Of a stretch of DNA of 45,825 bases, positions 33,870-41,780 are shown one piece after another. The position numbers and the translations under genes were made by a program. The stretch lies in NCBI GenBank assembly GCA_046160865.1, contig JBJXHG010000131.1, positions 1 through 45,825 on the forward strand. Reading direction: 5' to 3'. The stretch's first letter is position 1; each line of letters starts with the position of its first letter. The notes under the pieces were generated by a model that was given only the letters and a program-made list of their open reading frames with translations, was not told where the DNA came from and did no database searches. The DNA is from JBJXHG01 sp046160865 (lineage in GTDB: Bacteria; Planctomycetota; UBA1135; GCA-002686595).

Positions 33870-34553
33870 TCAGTGCAAGCGACCCATGCGCTCCGGCGGC
33901 CACACGCGCAAGTCGACCTTTCCGCGCAGGTTCTCGCGCGGAACGAGGCCGAACTCGCGGCTGTCCGAGGAGTGCGCCCGGTTGTCGCCGAGCACGAAGT
34001 AGCTGTCCGACTCGATGCGCATCACGATCGCAGTGCGCGGGTCGATCTCGTCGACGTACGGCTCGTCGATCCAACGACCGTCGACGGAGACACGGCCATG
34101 CTCGATGCGCACGGTCTCTCCGGGCAGGCCGATCACGCGCTTGATGTAGTCGAGGCTCGGATCGAGCGGGTAGCGCAGCACGACGATGTCGCCGCGGTGC
34201 ACGTCCTGGAACATGTAGCTCCAGTGATCGACCAGGATCCGGTCGCCGTCCTTGATACCCGGCGACATCGAGCTGCCGCGCACGACGGAGAAGTTGAACA
34301 GCGCTGCGTAGGCGAAGAGCGCGACGCACGCGAACTTCGCGGCGTTCCGCCACAGAGCACCGCGTTCCGCAGACGGCGCGCGCCGCGCCGGCGGCAGCGT
34401 ACGCACGCTGGGCCGCGGCCCGCTCGGCCAAGCCAGGGTTCGTCCGGTCTGCTCGCGAACGAGGTCCGCGTGCGCCGCCGCCATGGCGTCGGCACGCGCG
34501 GCGGCCGTTTCGTCCGAACGCGCGTCGGGGCGAGCGAGGTCCAGCATGGACAT
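33870..34553 (-). CDS. lepB: Signal peptidase I
   Basis: A 227-aa serine-lysine peptidase that removes signal peptides at the outer face of the cytoplasmic membrane. After a basic, Ala-rich cytoplasmic head of some 70 residues comes one transmembrane helix (FACVALFAYAALFNFSVV). The nucleophile motif is RGSSMSPGI, followed by GDRILVDHW. The general-base Lys is in YIKRVIGLPGE, and the C-terminal box is YFVLGDNRAHSSDSREFG with VPRENLRGKV. All catalytic boxes are intact. The long head is unusual; a GTG at 34562 and an ATG at 34547 are alternative starts within a few codons. The many exported proteins in the window need this enzyme. Confidence 0.9.
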   Translation of the reverse strand: MSMLDLARPDARSDETAAARADAMAAAHADLVREQTGRTLAWPSGPRPSVRTLPPARRAPSAERGALWRNAAKFACVALFAYAALFNFSVVRGSSMSPGIKDGDRILVDHWSYMFQDVHRGDIVVLRYPLDPSLDYIKRVIGLPGETVRIEHGRVSVDGRWIDEPYVDEIDPRTAIVMRIESDSYFVLGDNRAHSSDSREFGLVPRENLRGKVDLRVWPPERMGRLH

Positions 34554-34628
34554 GCGCGGCACCTATCGAGTGCGTCGGGGGCGGAGGTTGAGCGCGCGCC
34601 CGGAGCAAGTGACTTTCGATGTCGGCTG

Positions 34629-34878
34629 CCAGCCTGCATTTCTCGCCGCGTCCGTCGCGACACCGTGACAGCTCGCTTCGGGCAAGGCGTTGCATCGGAA
34701 TCGACCGCAGCGCTCCTGTCAGGTCAGCGAAGATCGATTCCGATGCGACAACGCGGGCGGAAGCGAGCTGTCGCGACCGCAAGCGAATCGTCGAGATTCG
34801 CCGAGCATCGAGCGACGCCGGGCTGACGCGAACGGGCCACTCTAGGGCTGAATGACTTTCACCACGGACTGCTAGGCT
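34629..34878. repeat. Dispersed palindromic element, copy B
   Basis: The first 25 nt (34629-34653) match the left end of copy A (13727-13751) at 22 positions, and 34686-34710 is identical to the reverse complement of 13826-13850. The central stem is gcatcggaatcga (34692-34704) pairing with 34734-34746; outer pairing is weaker than in copy A. A further small hairpin (7-bp arms gcgaatc/gattcgc around 34784-34802) follows. The right-hand tail shares gcgaacgggcca, gaatgactt and gctaggctgtgc with copy A, ending right before a start codon in both places. Confidence 0.75.
34873..34878 (+). promoter_or_regulatory. -10-like hexamer for the M24 peptidase gene
   Basis: TAGGCT within gctaggctgtgc, eight nt before the ATG at 34887; the same 12-nt string precedes lpxB. 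Confidence 0.45.
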
Positions 34879-34886
34879 GTGCTCCG

Positions 34887-36197
34887 ATGACCCATCGAAT
34901 CGTTGACAGCGCCACCCGCCGCGCGTTCCTCGCAACGTGCGGACTCACCGCAGCGAGTTGTGCAGCCGGGCGGAACGACTCCGATGCCCGCGAGTCCAAG
35001 AGCGCCGCGCGCGACACGGCCGACGACGACGCGCTCGCCGCGCTCTCCGACCAGCGTCACACCGGCGAGCCGATTCAGCCGACCGAGCGCGCGCAGCGGC
35101 GCAAACGCGCGGGCACGATCCTCGCGCAGCAATCACTCGACGCCGTGCTGATGGAGGGTGGCGCGACGATGAGTTACCTCTCCGGAGTCGGTTGGGGCCA
35201 CTCGGAACGCATGTTCGGACTCGTGCAGCTCGCCGACGGCTCGCACTTCTGGATCTGTCCACGCTTCGAGGAGAGCAAAGCGTGCTTGCGCATCGACGCG
35301 GACGGCGGACCGGGCGGCGAGATCGTCGCGTGGGACGAGCACGAGTACGCCTACCGACCGCTCGCGGCCGCGCTGCGCGCGCGCGGCGTCGAGCGCCTCG
35401 GCATCGAGCCCGGGTTGCGCTACGGCTTCGCCGATCGCACTGCAGAAGCATTCGGACGCGAGCACATCGCGTCGGGCCAAGCGTTCGTCATCGCGCTGCG
35501 ATCGCGCAAGGACGCTCACGAGCTCGCGCTGCTCCGGCGCGCGAACGAGCTGACGCAGCTCGCGATCCGCACGGTTGCCGACCGACTCGAGCCGGGCATG
35601 CGCGGCAGCGAGATCGCGGGTTGGATGGATCGCGCGCACAAGAAGCTCGGAATGAGCTCACCGTGGTGTCTCGCGCTGATCGGTCCGGCCGCCGCGCTGC
35701 CGCACGGCGATCCGTCGCGCGACGTGCTGGCGCGCGGCGACGTCGTGCTGATCGACACCGGCGCGAGCTTCCACGGCTACCAGAGCGACAACACGCGCAC
35801 GTGGGTGTTCGGTGCCGCGCCGAGCGCGGAAGTCGAGCGCGTGTGGCACTGCGTGCGCGACGCACAACGGCGCGCGTTCGAAGCCACTCGTCCGGGCGTG
35901 CGCTGCGGCGACATCGATCTCGTCGCGCGCGCGCACATCGAAGCCTCCGGTTTCGGACCGGGCTACCGCACGTTCACGCATCGCCTCGGTCACGGCATCG
36001 GGATGGAAGGACACGAGGATCCGTACTTCGACTCCGGCAGCGACGTCGTGCTCGCGAGCGGCATGACGCTTTCCAGCGAGCCCGGCATCTACCTGCCGGA
36101 ACGTTTCGGCGTGCGCATCGAGGACATCGTCGCGGTGACGGAGACCGGCGCCGACCACTTCGGCACGTGGCAACTGGGCCCGCGCTCGCCGGCTTAG
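34887..36197 (+). CDS. Tat-type lipoprotein, M24 (Xaa-Pro aminopeptidase-like) metallopeptidase
   Basis: A 436-aa protein. The N-terminus has ATRRAFLATCGLTAASC: twin arginines in an RRAFL context and a lipobox-like Cys (AASC), so it looks like a Tat-exported lipoprotein. The mature part has the creatinase/prolidase-type N-terminal domain (about 75-220) and the pita-bread M24 catalytic domain (about 220-430). All five metal ligands are visible: Asp in VVLIDTGASF, Asp in YQSDNTRTW, His in THRLGHGIGMEGHE, Glu in SSEPGIY and Glu in GVRIEDIV. It should cleave X-Pro or related peptide bonds outside the cytoplasm. The stop codon is inside a 14-nt tandem duplication. Confidence 0.88.
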   Translation: MTHRIVDSATRRAFLATCGLTAASCAAGRNDSDARESKSAARDTADDDALAALSDQRHTGEPIQPTERAQRRKRAGTILAQQSLDAVLMEGGATMSYLSGVGWGHSERMFGLVQLADGSHFWICPRFEESKACLRIDADGGPGGEIVAWDEHEYAYRPLAAALRARGVERLGIEPGLRYGFADRTAEAFGREHIASGQAFVIALRSRKDAHELALLRRANELTQLAIRTVADRLEPGMRGSEIAGWMDRAHKKLGMSSPWCLALIGPAAALPHGDPSRDVLARGDVVLIDTGASFHGYQSDNTRTWVFGAAPSAEVERVWHCVRDAQRRAFEATRPGVRCGDIDLVARAHIEASGFGPGYRTFTHRLGHGIGMEGHEDPYFDSGSDVVLASGMTLSSEPGIYLPERFGVRIEDIVAVTETGADHFGTWQLGPRSPA

Positions 36198-36218
36198 CCG
36201 GGATGGCTTAGCCGGGAT
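36191..36218 (+). repeat. 14-nt tandem duplication over a stop codon
   Basis: The sequence ggcttagccgggat occurs twice in succession (36191-36204 and 36205-36218). The first copy contains the TAG of the M24 peptidase gene, so the second supplies a repeated gene end without consequence for the protein. Confidence 0.8.
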
Positions 36219-36487
36219 TCGGTTTGGCAGCTCGGCGACCGACTCGCGCGCCCGCGACGCCCACTTTCCGCCGGTCGGCGCCCGGCCTCCGCGTGCAGCA
36301 GGGCGGCGGTAACCCGCTCTTTCCGGCCGCGTCCCATCGATGCGAAGCGCGGAGGAACCGGTGAGGTCACGAGTTACGGCGTTCGCCCCGACTCTTCCGC
36401 CACGCCGAGCAACCACCGCGTTCGGCCGATCGGACGTCCGTCCGCACCGAGTCGGCGCCGCGCGCTGGGCTCGGGAGGAGAAGTTCG
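36219..36487. other. Intergenic region upstream of a small membrane peptide gene
   Basis: About 270 nt with no recognisable gene. It contains short GC-rich inverted stretches (for example around 36263-36285) that may be a 3' hairpin of the M24 gene and a perfect GGAGGAG ribosome binding site at the right end for the gene at 36488. Confidence 0.4.
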
Positions 36488-36610
36488 ATGATCCACCAAG
36501 TGCTCACCGCAGTCTGCCGCTGTCTGGAGCTCGCGCTGATCGTGATCGTCTTCGCGTGCTCCATGTGGCTGACGTGCATCGCGTTCTGGATGCCTCGCCA
36601 CTGGCGCTGA
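36488..36610 (+). CDS. Small membrane peptide (40 aa)
   Basis: A 40-residue reading frame with a strong GGAGGAG six to nine nt before its ATG. It begins MIHQVLTAVCRCLEL, continues with a hydrophobic helix of about 20 residues (ALIVIVFACSMWLTCIAFW) and ends MPRHWR. It would be a single-pass inner-membrane peptide with four Cys. The ribosome binding site and clean charge layout (basic tail) support a real gene. No family is recognised; its neighbours give no function. Confidence 0.6.
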   Translation: MIHQVLTAVCRCLELALIVIVFACSMWLTCIAFWMPRHWR

Positions 36611-36744
36611 ACGGAGGCTCGTGCAGCGGTCCGTGGTGCAACGGCCGCGCGCGCGCAGATCGTTCGTGTCCCGCGCGCGGACCTTGCGCCGCAGCGAATG
36701 CGCGGCGTACGCGCTGGAGGAGCTTCAGCTCCCCGCGCTCGTCG

Positions 36745-36858
36745 TCAGCGGCGGTTCTTGCGGCTCTGGATCACGCGCTTGCCGGATCCCATGCCCATCT
36801 TCCGGAGGCGCTGGCGACCGCGCGTGGGACCGCAATTCTTCACTCGTGCTTTGGCCAT
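36745..36858 (-). CDS. Small, highly basic protein (37 aa)
   Basis: A 37-residue frame, MAKARVKNCGPTRGRQRLRK followed by MGMGSGKRVIQSRKNRR. About a third of the residues are Lys or Arg and none is acidic. GAGGAA stands eight nt before the ATG. It looks like a small ribosome- or nucleic-acid-binding protein; I could not match it to bL34, bL36 or bTHX. It lies at the 3' end of the minus-strand group with the DUF1232-like gene, 54 nt downstream of that gene's stop, and may share its transcript. Confidence 0.6.
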   Translation of the reverse strand: MAKARVKNCGPTRGRQRLRKMGMGSGKRVIQSRKNRR

Positions 36859-36912
36859 CGGCGTTTCCTCGAGGTTGGCCGGCGGTGTCGCGCGGCGAAA
36901 GAGCCGAGCACT

Positions 36913-37128
36913 CTAGCCGCCGGCCCGCGACTCGGGCAAGGCTGCCGGGGGTTTCGCGCGCAGGGTGCGCACGCACGAGAACAAGAGCGCACTGGCCAGG
37001 ACCTCGTCCACGTTCCCGAGACCCGGGATGTTGTCGGGCAGGAGCTCGAACACGCCGAACGTCGGATTGAAGAGGTAGACGACCGCCACGATCGCGCCGA
37101 GCGAGGCCCAGATCCGCTTCGCCCGCAT
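36913..37128 (-). CDS. DUF1232-like small membrane protein
   Basis: A 71-aa protein with the DUF1232 (YkvA-like) core: LFNPTFGVFELLPDNIPGLGNVDEVLASALL. The usual signature is a hydrophobic helix followed by a D-x-I-P-x-x-G-x-x-D-E motif, all present here. Two hydrophobic stretches suggest an inner-membrane protein. The biochemical role of the family is not known. It starts 3 nt after the stop of the next upstream gene on the strand, so they form an operon. Confidence 0.8.
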   Translation of the reverse strand: MRAKRIWASLGAIVAVVYLFNPTFGVFELLPDNIPGLGNVDEVLASALLFSCVRTLRAKPPAALPESRAGG

Positions 37129-37131
37129 GGC

Positions 37132-37773
37132 CTACCCGTCGCCTTCCCCCGCCGTGTTCGGACCCGGCGCTCGATCCGCCGGAAACTCGGTGTGCGGACC
37201 GACCGCGACGACGAGGCGCGCCCCCTCGATGTCGCGCGCCAGCGCCTTGGCGATGTCCTTCAGCGCCCACTCGACGACTTCCTGCACGCGCGCGCGCGCG
37301 CCCTCGGCGTTCGGTGCGCGGGTCGAATCGGGATGCAGCGGCACGAAGGGCGCGCGGTCTCCGGTGAGGCCCGTGCGGCCGAGCTCGACCGGCGCCGGCA
37401 GCGTGACGTAAACCGTGAGGCCCTCCGCGCGCGTCAGCGACTTCGGCATCGCGCCGATGTCGATGCCCGTGAACAGCGCGTCGCGCGCGTCACCCACAGC
37501 GAATGCGACCAGCCAGGGGTGCTCGGTCGAGTAGCGCAGCTGCGTGAGCCGCTCGTGGACGAACGCGTCGCCGAATACGAGCCACGTCGCGAGGCGTTCG
37601 TGCGGTGCGCGCGGCGCGGACGCCACGGCTCCGCGCCGCTCTGCGACGATCGCGGACAGCTCGGGCGCCTTCCATTGCAGATAGCCGGCCGTCACGCCGA
37701 CGCCGAGGATCACGAGCGCCGCGAGGACGAAGAGCCCGCGCACCCGCGTCCCGTGCTCTTCGGGCTGCGCCAT
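37132..37773 (-). CDS. Single-pass membrane protein of unknown function
   Basis: A 213-aa protein with a short cytoplasmic head, one transmembrane helix (about residues 13-31) and a periplasmic domain. That domain includes GLTVYVTLPAPVELGRTG, a strand that resembles DUF4230-type proteins, and a helix VQEVVEWALKDIAKALARDI with an acidic/basic pattern. I assign no function; the DUF4230 resemblance is weak. It is the first gene of the minus-strand group ending with the DUF1232-like protein. The ATG at 37773 lies 115 nt from the divergent AlbA-like gene. Confidence 0.65.
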   Translation of the reverse strand: MAQPEEHGTRVRGLFVLAALVILGVGVTAGYLQWKAPELSAIVAERRGAVASAPRAPHERLATWLVFGDAFVHERLTQLRYSTEHPWLVAFAVGDARDALFTGIDIGAMPKSLTRAEGLTVYVTLPAPVELGRTGLTGDRAPFVPLHPDSTRAPNAEGARARVQEVVEWALKDIAKALARDIEGARLVVAVGPHTEFPADRAPGPNTAGEGDG

Positions 37774-37868
37774 GGCCGCATTCTCGATCGTCGCGCGCGG
37801 CGCGCAAGCACCGCGGGCTTTTCCGCGCGTCGCGAGCAGCCGACTTTTTCAACGGGCTGCTCGCCCCG

Positions 37869-37874
37869 TATGCT
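37869..37874 (+). promoter_or_regulatory. -10-like hexamer for the AlbA-like gene
   Basis: TATGCT, 14 nt before the ATG at 37889 and in agreement with the TAnnnT pattern of other genes in the window. Confidence 0.4.
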
Positions 37875-37888
37875 GCGGAACGGTGAAC

Positions 37889-38539
37889 ATGACGGCGCAA
37901 GACCTCTTGGACTCGCTCGACCGAGGAGAGGGACCGCGCTTGGAGTTCAAGCGTCGCCTGCCGCGCGACGAGCGCGCCGCGCGCACGCTGTGCGCGTTCG
38001 CCAACACGCGCGGCGGACTGCTGCTCGTCGGCGTGACGGATCGCGGCCGCGTGCACGGCTTGCATCGTCCCGACGAGGTCTGTGATCGTTTGACGTTCCT
38101 CGGCGAGAACTTGGTGCTCCCGGAGCTGCGCCTGCGACTGCAGGTGGTCGACGTCCACGGCCCGCGCGTCGTCGCATGCTCGGTTCCGTTCTCGAAGGAG
38201 CGGCCACACGCCGTGCTCGTGCCCGGCGGCGACCGCACGTTCCTCGTCCGCGTCGGCTCGAGCAACCGCATCGCCGACGGAGCCACGCTCTCCGCGCTGC
38301 GCCGCGAGCGCCAGCGCGGTGGGCAACGCACGCCGCTCGAGGCCTCGATCCTCGCGTGGGTCGCGACGCAAACCGGCGGCGGCGTGAAGCCCGGCGGAAA
38401 CGCGACGGTGGCGCGTTTCGCGGCCCGCTTCAACGTCGGCGAAGCACGCGCACGGCGCGCGTTCATCAAGCTCGAATCGCACGGTCTGCTCGTCGGACAC
38501 GGCGCCGGACGCGCGCGGATCTACACTCGACCGATATGA
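37889..38539 (+). CDS. Schlafen/AlbA_2-domain protein
   Basis: A 216-aa protein with the AlbA_2 (Schlafen-like putative DNA-binding) domain in its first 140 residues. The family opening is RLEFKRRLPRDERAARTLCA followed by FANTRGGLLLVGVTDRG, and a later VPFSKERPHAV segment precedes FLVRVGSSNRIAD, all standard landmarks. The C-terminal 70 residues form a winged-helix-like region (ATVARFAARFNVGEARARRA followed by FIKLESHGLLVGHG), so DNA binding is likely. It is probably a transcription regulator. ATG 37889 is chosen over a GTG two codons upstream because of the promoter position. Confidence 0.8.
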   Translation: MTAQDLLDSLDRGEGPRLEFKRRLPRDERAARTLCAFANTRGGLLLVGVTDRGRVHGLHRPDEVCDRLTFLGENLVLPELRLRLQVVDVHGPRVVACSVPFSKERPHAVLVPGGDRTFLVRVGSSNRIADGATLSALRRERQRGGQRTPLEASILAWVATQTGGGVKPGGNATVARFAARFNVGEARARRAFIKLESHGLLVGHGAGRARIYTRPI

Positions 38540-38552
38540 GCGCGAGCAGCCC

Positions 38553-41039
38553 TTGAGCCCGAACCGGTCATCGACCTCATCTCCACGCTGGCGCGCGTGG
38601 ATCGCGTACGCGCTGCTGTTCGCCGCCGTGCTGGTCGCGCTGCGCGCCAGCGCGCTCTTCTACATGTTCCGCACCTACCGGGGCGACGCGCTCGATCTGA
38701 CGCTGGCGCGGATCGCGTTCACCCTGCCGACCGCGATGACCTTCGCGCTCGCGTGCGCGGCGTGCGGAACGGCGGCGGTCGCGATCGCTGCGAAGCGCGG
38801 CGCTCTCGTGCGCGGTCTCGCGATCGTGCTGACCGCGGCGCTCGCGCTCGGCGTGCTCACCGGTTGGCCCGTCGACATCCCCTACCACATTCCCGACGCA
38901 CGCAACGCGCGCGGGCGCGAGGCACTCGAGCGACTCGCCCTCGGCGCGCTCGGGATCGGAGTCGTGTGGATGGTGGGTGCGACGCGCGTGGCGCGTGCAC
39001 GCGGCCTCGCCCACGCGCTCGGCTCGCGCGCAGGCATCGGCAGTCTGCTCGCGATCACGGGGCTCGTCCCGCTCGGGTTCTACGTCTTCGCCGTGCACGT
39101 GGGACCCGTGCGCAGTGTGCGCGAGCCCGTGCGCGAGCTCGTCTTCGACGCGACCGGTTGGACGGCGACCGAGCGGCATCCGGCGCGCGAGCCGCACGTC
39201 GGCGTGCTCACGCCCACCGCCGACTACCGTGTCGACGGCGGCGACCGACCGGCGCTCATCCTGCCGCCGCCGGCGTCCGTCGAGTTCCGCGTGCGCGACG
39301 AGGACGGCGCCTGCGTCCTGCGCACTGCGAGCGGCGTGCAGAACGGCGTGCGCCTGCGCCTCGACGACCAGCGTCGATCGATCGCGTTCGAGTTCGAGGT
39401 GCTCGTCAACGGCAGGCAGGCCGCGCGCGAGCTCGTCACGATCGAGCGCGACGCGCCCGAGAGCCAGTTCGCGTGGCGCGATCTCGGCGGCGAGAGCGGT
39501 GTGCCGCTGCGTCCGGGCGACGTCGTCACGTTACGCACGCGTCTCGTTTCGCCCGAGCTTCCGCTCGATCGCATGCCGGTTCTGCCGCTCGGATTCTCAC
39601 GGCCGATGCTCGACCGCACCGTCGAGCGCACGCGCCAGCGCGCGAGCCCCGAGAATCCGAACGTCGTCCTCATCGTGATGGACACGCTGCGCGCGGACCG
39701 GCTGTCGTGTTACGGGTACCCGCTCGCGACGACGCCGCACCTCGACGCGCTCGCCGCACGCGGCCTCCTGTACGAGCAGGCGTACGCGACGTCGAGTTGG
39801 ACGTGGCCTTCGACCGCGTCGATCTTGACCGGCCTGTTGCCGCAGGCGCACGGCGTGACGGACGACGACTCGTGTTACTTGTCGAGCGGGCTCGAGACGC
39901 TCGCCGAAGTGCTCGCGCAGCGCGGTTACACGACCGCCGCGTTCACGTGCAATCCGCTGATCGTCGCGAACAAGAACTTCGATCAGGGCTTCGAGACGTT
40001 CGACGACTCGATCCGCGACTTCCGCAAGTCGGATCTCGTGCTGCCGAGCATCCTGAACTGGATGCAGATGTACGAGGACTGGCGCTTCTTCTTGTACTTG
40101 CACCTCGTCGATCCGCACGCGCCGCACCGGCCGCGCGACGTGGACCGCGACCTCGTCGGCGGTCGCGCGCCGCCCGGGTTCCCGGACAACGCGATCAGTT
40201 TCTACGAGCGCAAGCTGTGGCGCGGCGAGGGGCACACGGCCGACGGAACGCCGCACCTCGACGGAGCCGTCCCGCGCGCGCATCAGGAATGGCTGCCGAA
40301 GTCGTACACCGCGAGCGTCGCGGTGTCGGATCACTACGTCGGCGAGATCCTCGCGCAGCTCGATGCGCTCGGCTTGCGCGAGAACACGATCATCGCGTTC
40401 ACGAGCGACCACGGCGAAGAGCTCTTCGATCACGACCTGCTCGCGCACGGCCAGAGCTTGTACGAGGAGCTCGTGCGCTCGCCGCTCATCCTCGCGGGAC
40501 CGGGTATCGCGAGCGGCACGCGCTCGCGCTCCGTCGTGTCGAATCGCCACCTCGCGCCGACGCTCGCGCGCGTGGGCGGCGGCCGCTTCGAGCGGCTGCC
40601 CTCGTTCGTCGACCTCGCGCGCGCCGACGCGCCTTCCGAAACCGTCTTCTTCTCGACGCGCCACGGCTTCTGGAACGGTGATCACAAGCGTCACGAGATC
40701 CTCGGCCTGCGCGACGGCGATTGGACGCTGTTCTGGGCGCCGACGGGCAAGCCCTGGGGCGCCGCGGCGAACGCCGACGCGGGCGAAGGCGAGTTGCGTC
40801 TCTACGACCTCGCGCGCGATCCGCTGCAGCGCGACGACCTCGCCACGCAGGAGCTTCAGCGCGCGCTCGCGCTGCGGCACGTGCTGGCCGAGAAGACGGC
40901 CGAAGCGCTGTCGCAACAACCCGCGCAGAAGCTCGGCGCCGGCGAGAGCACGTTCGAGATGTTGCGCAAGATCGGTTACGTGGGCGACGAAGGCGTGTTC
41001 GATCTGCACACCGACCCGCCGCCGAAGCGGGACGAATGA
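38553..41039 (+). CDS. Membrane sulfatase-fold protein with Thr nucleophile position
   Basis: An 828-aa protein. Its N-terminal 220 residues hold about five transmembrane helices; residues about 370-800 are an alkaline-phosphatase/sulfatase-fold domain. It starts with PNVVLIVMDTLRADRLSCYG (metal-binding Asp) and has ITSDHGEELFDHD-type residues (here FTSDHGEELFDHD) near 630. The nucleophile loop reads SSWTWPSTASILTGLLP; the canonical formylglycine motif is C/S-x-P-S-R, so Cys is replaced by Thr and Arg by Thr. Thr is the nucleophile in phosphoethanolamine transferases, so phosphotransfer or phosphate-ester hydrolysis on an envelope glycolipid or phospholipid is as likely as sulfate removal. 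The start is uncertain: the TTG at 38553 gives the full first transmembrane helix. It overlaps apaH by 4 nt. Confidence 0.8.
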   Translation: MSPNRSSTSSPRWRAWIAYALLFAAVLVALRASALFYMFRTYRGDALDLTLARIAFTLPTAMTFALACAACGTAAVAIAAKRGALVRGLAIVLTAALALGVLTGWPVDIPYHIPDARNARGREALERLALGALGIGVVWMVGATRVARARGLAHALGSRAGIGSLLAITGLVPLGFYVFAVHVGPVRSVREPVRELVFDATGWTATERHPAREPHVGVLTPTADYRVDGGDRPALILPPPASVEFRVRDEDGACVLRTASGVQNGVRLRLDDQRRSIAFEFEVLVNGRQAARELVTIERDAPESQFAWRDLGGESGVPLRPGDVVTLRTRLVSPELPLDRMPVLPLGFSRPMLDRTVERTRQRASPENPNVVLIVMDTLRADRLSCYGYPLATTPHLDALAARGLLYEQAYATSSWTWPSTASILTGLLPQAHGVTDDDSCYLSSGLETLAEVLAQRGYTTAAFTCNPLIVANKNFDQGFETFDDSIRDFRKSDLVLPSILNWMQMYEDWRFFLYLHLVDPHAPHRPRDVDRDLVGGRAPPGFPDNAISFYERKLWRGEGHTADGTPHLDGAVPRAHQEWLPKSYTASVAVSDHYVGEILAQLDALGLRENTIIAFTSDHGEELFDHDLLAHGQSLYEELVRSPLILAGPGIASGTRSRSVVSNRHLAPTLARVGGGRFERLPSFVDLARADAPSETVFFSTRHGFWNGDHKRHEILGLRDGDWTLFWAPTGKPWGAAANADAGEGELRLYDLARDPLQRDDLATQELQRALALRHVLAEKTAEALSQQPAQKLGAGESTFEMLRKIGYVGDEGVFDLHTDPPPKRDE

Positions 41040-41773
41040 AGGCCGCGCGCGCGAAGCAGCGGCGCCTCTTCGTCGGCGACATCCAAGGCTGCCGCGAAGA
41101 GCTCGAGCTGTTGCTCGAGAAGTTGCGCTTCGACACCACGACCGACGAGCTGTGTCCCGTCGGCGATCTCGTGAACCGCGGACCGGATTCGCTCGGCGTG
41201 CTGCGGACGTGCGCGCAGCTCGGCGCGCACGGCGTGCTCGGCAACCACGACGTGCACCTCCTGCGCGTGGCAGCCGGCAAGCGCGCGCTCGGTAAACGCG
41301 ACACGTTCCAAGACGTGCTCACCGCGCCCGATCGCGAGGAGTTGCTCGACGGTGTGCGCGCGCTGCCTTTCGTGCGCACGTGGGACGACGTCGTGCTCGT
41401 GCACGCGGGCGTGCATCCGGAGTGGCGCGACGTCGAGCAGGTGCTCGGCGGGCTCGATCCGCTGAGCGACCGCGCGGACCTCTCGTTCGCGATCTCCGCG
41501 CGCTACTGCGACCCGAACGGCGAGCGCCCCGCCGAGGATTGGCCTCCGCCTCCGCCGCGTTACCGCCCGTGGTACGAGTTCTATCCGCGCGACGCTTCCG
41601 AGACGCGCACGGTCGTGTTCGGCCACTGGGCGCGCAACGGGCTGGTGATCCGTCCGCGAGTGCGCGGTCTCGACACCGGTTGCGTGTGGGGCGGGAAGCT
41701 GTCGGCGTGGATCGCAGAGGAAGACCGCATCGTGCAGGTCGACGCGCGCCGCGCGTACGCGGAGCACGAGTGA
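41036..41773 (+). CDS. apaH: Symmetrical diadenosine tetraphosphatase ApaH
   Basis: A 245-aa metallophosphatase that hydrolyses Ap4A to two ADP and, in other bacteria, removes Np4 caps from RNA. All metal motifs are present: GDIQGCREELE, GDLVNRGPDS, GNHDVHLL, VLVHAGVHPEW and FGHWARNG. The ending GLDTGCVWGGKLSAW is specific to ApaH among PPP-type phosphatases. It is a little shorter than the E. coli protein (about 280 aa). Its ATG overlaps the stop of the sulfatase-fold gene (ATGA), so the two are in one transcript. It converges with the DprE1-like gene, 7 nt away. Confidence 0.9.
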   Translation: MKAARAKQRRLFVGDIQGCREELELLLEKLRFDTTTDELCPVGDLVNRGPDSLGVLRTCAQLGAHGVLGNHDVHLLRVAAGKRALGKRDTFQDVLTAPDREELLDGVRALPFVRTWDDVVLVHAGVHPEWRDVEQVLGGLDPLSDRADLSFAISARYCDPNGERPAEDWPPPPPRYRPWYEFYPRDASETRTVVFGHWARNGLVIRPRVRGLDTGCVWGGKLSAWIAEEDRIVQVDARRAYAEHE

Positions 41774-41780
41774 GCGAACG

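Larger units (their letters stand above)
34554..34886. other. 333-nt intergenic region holding palindromic element B
   Basis: Divergent gap between lepB and the M24 peptidase gene. Apart from the repeat element at 34629-34878 and the -10-like hexamer, no gene or RNA was recognised. Confidence 0.6.
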
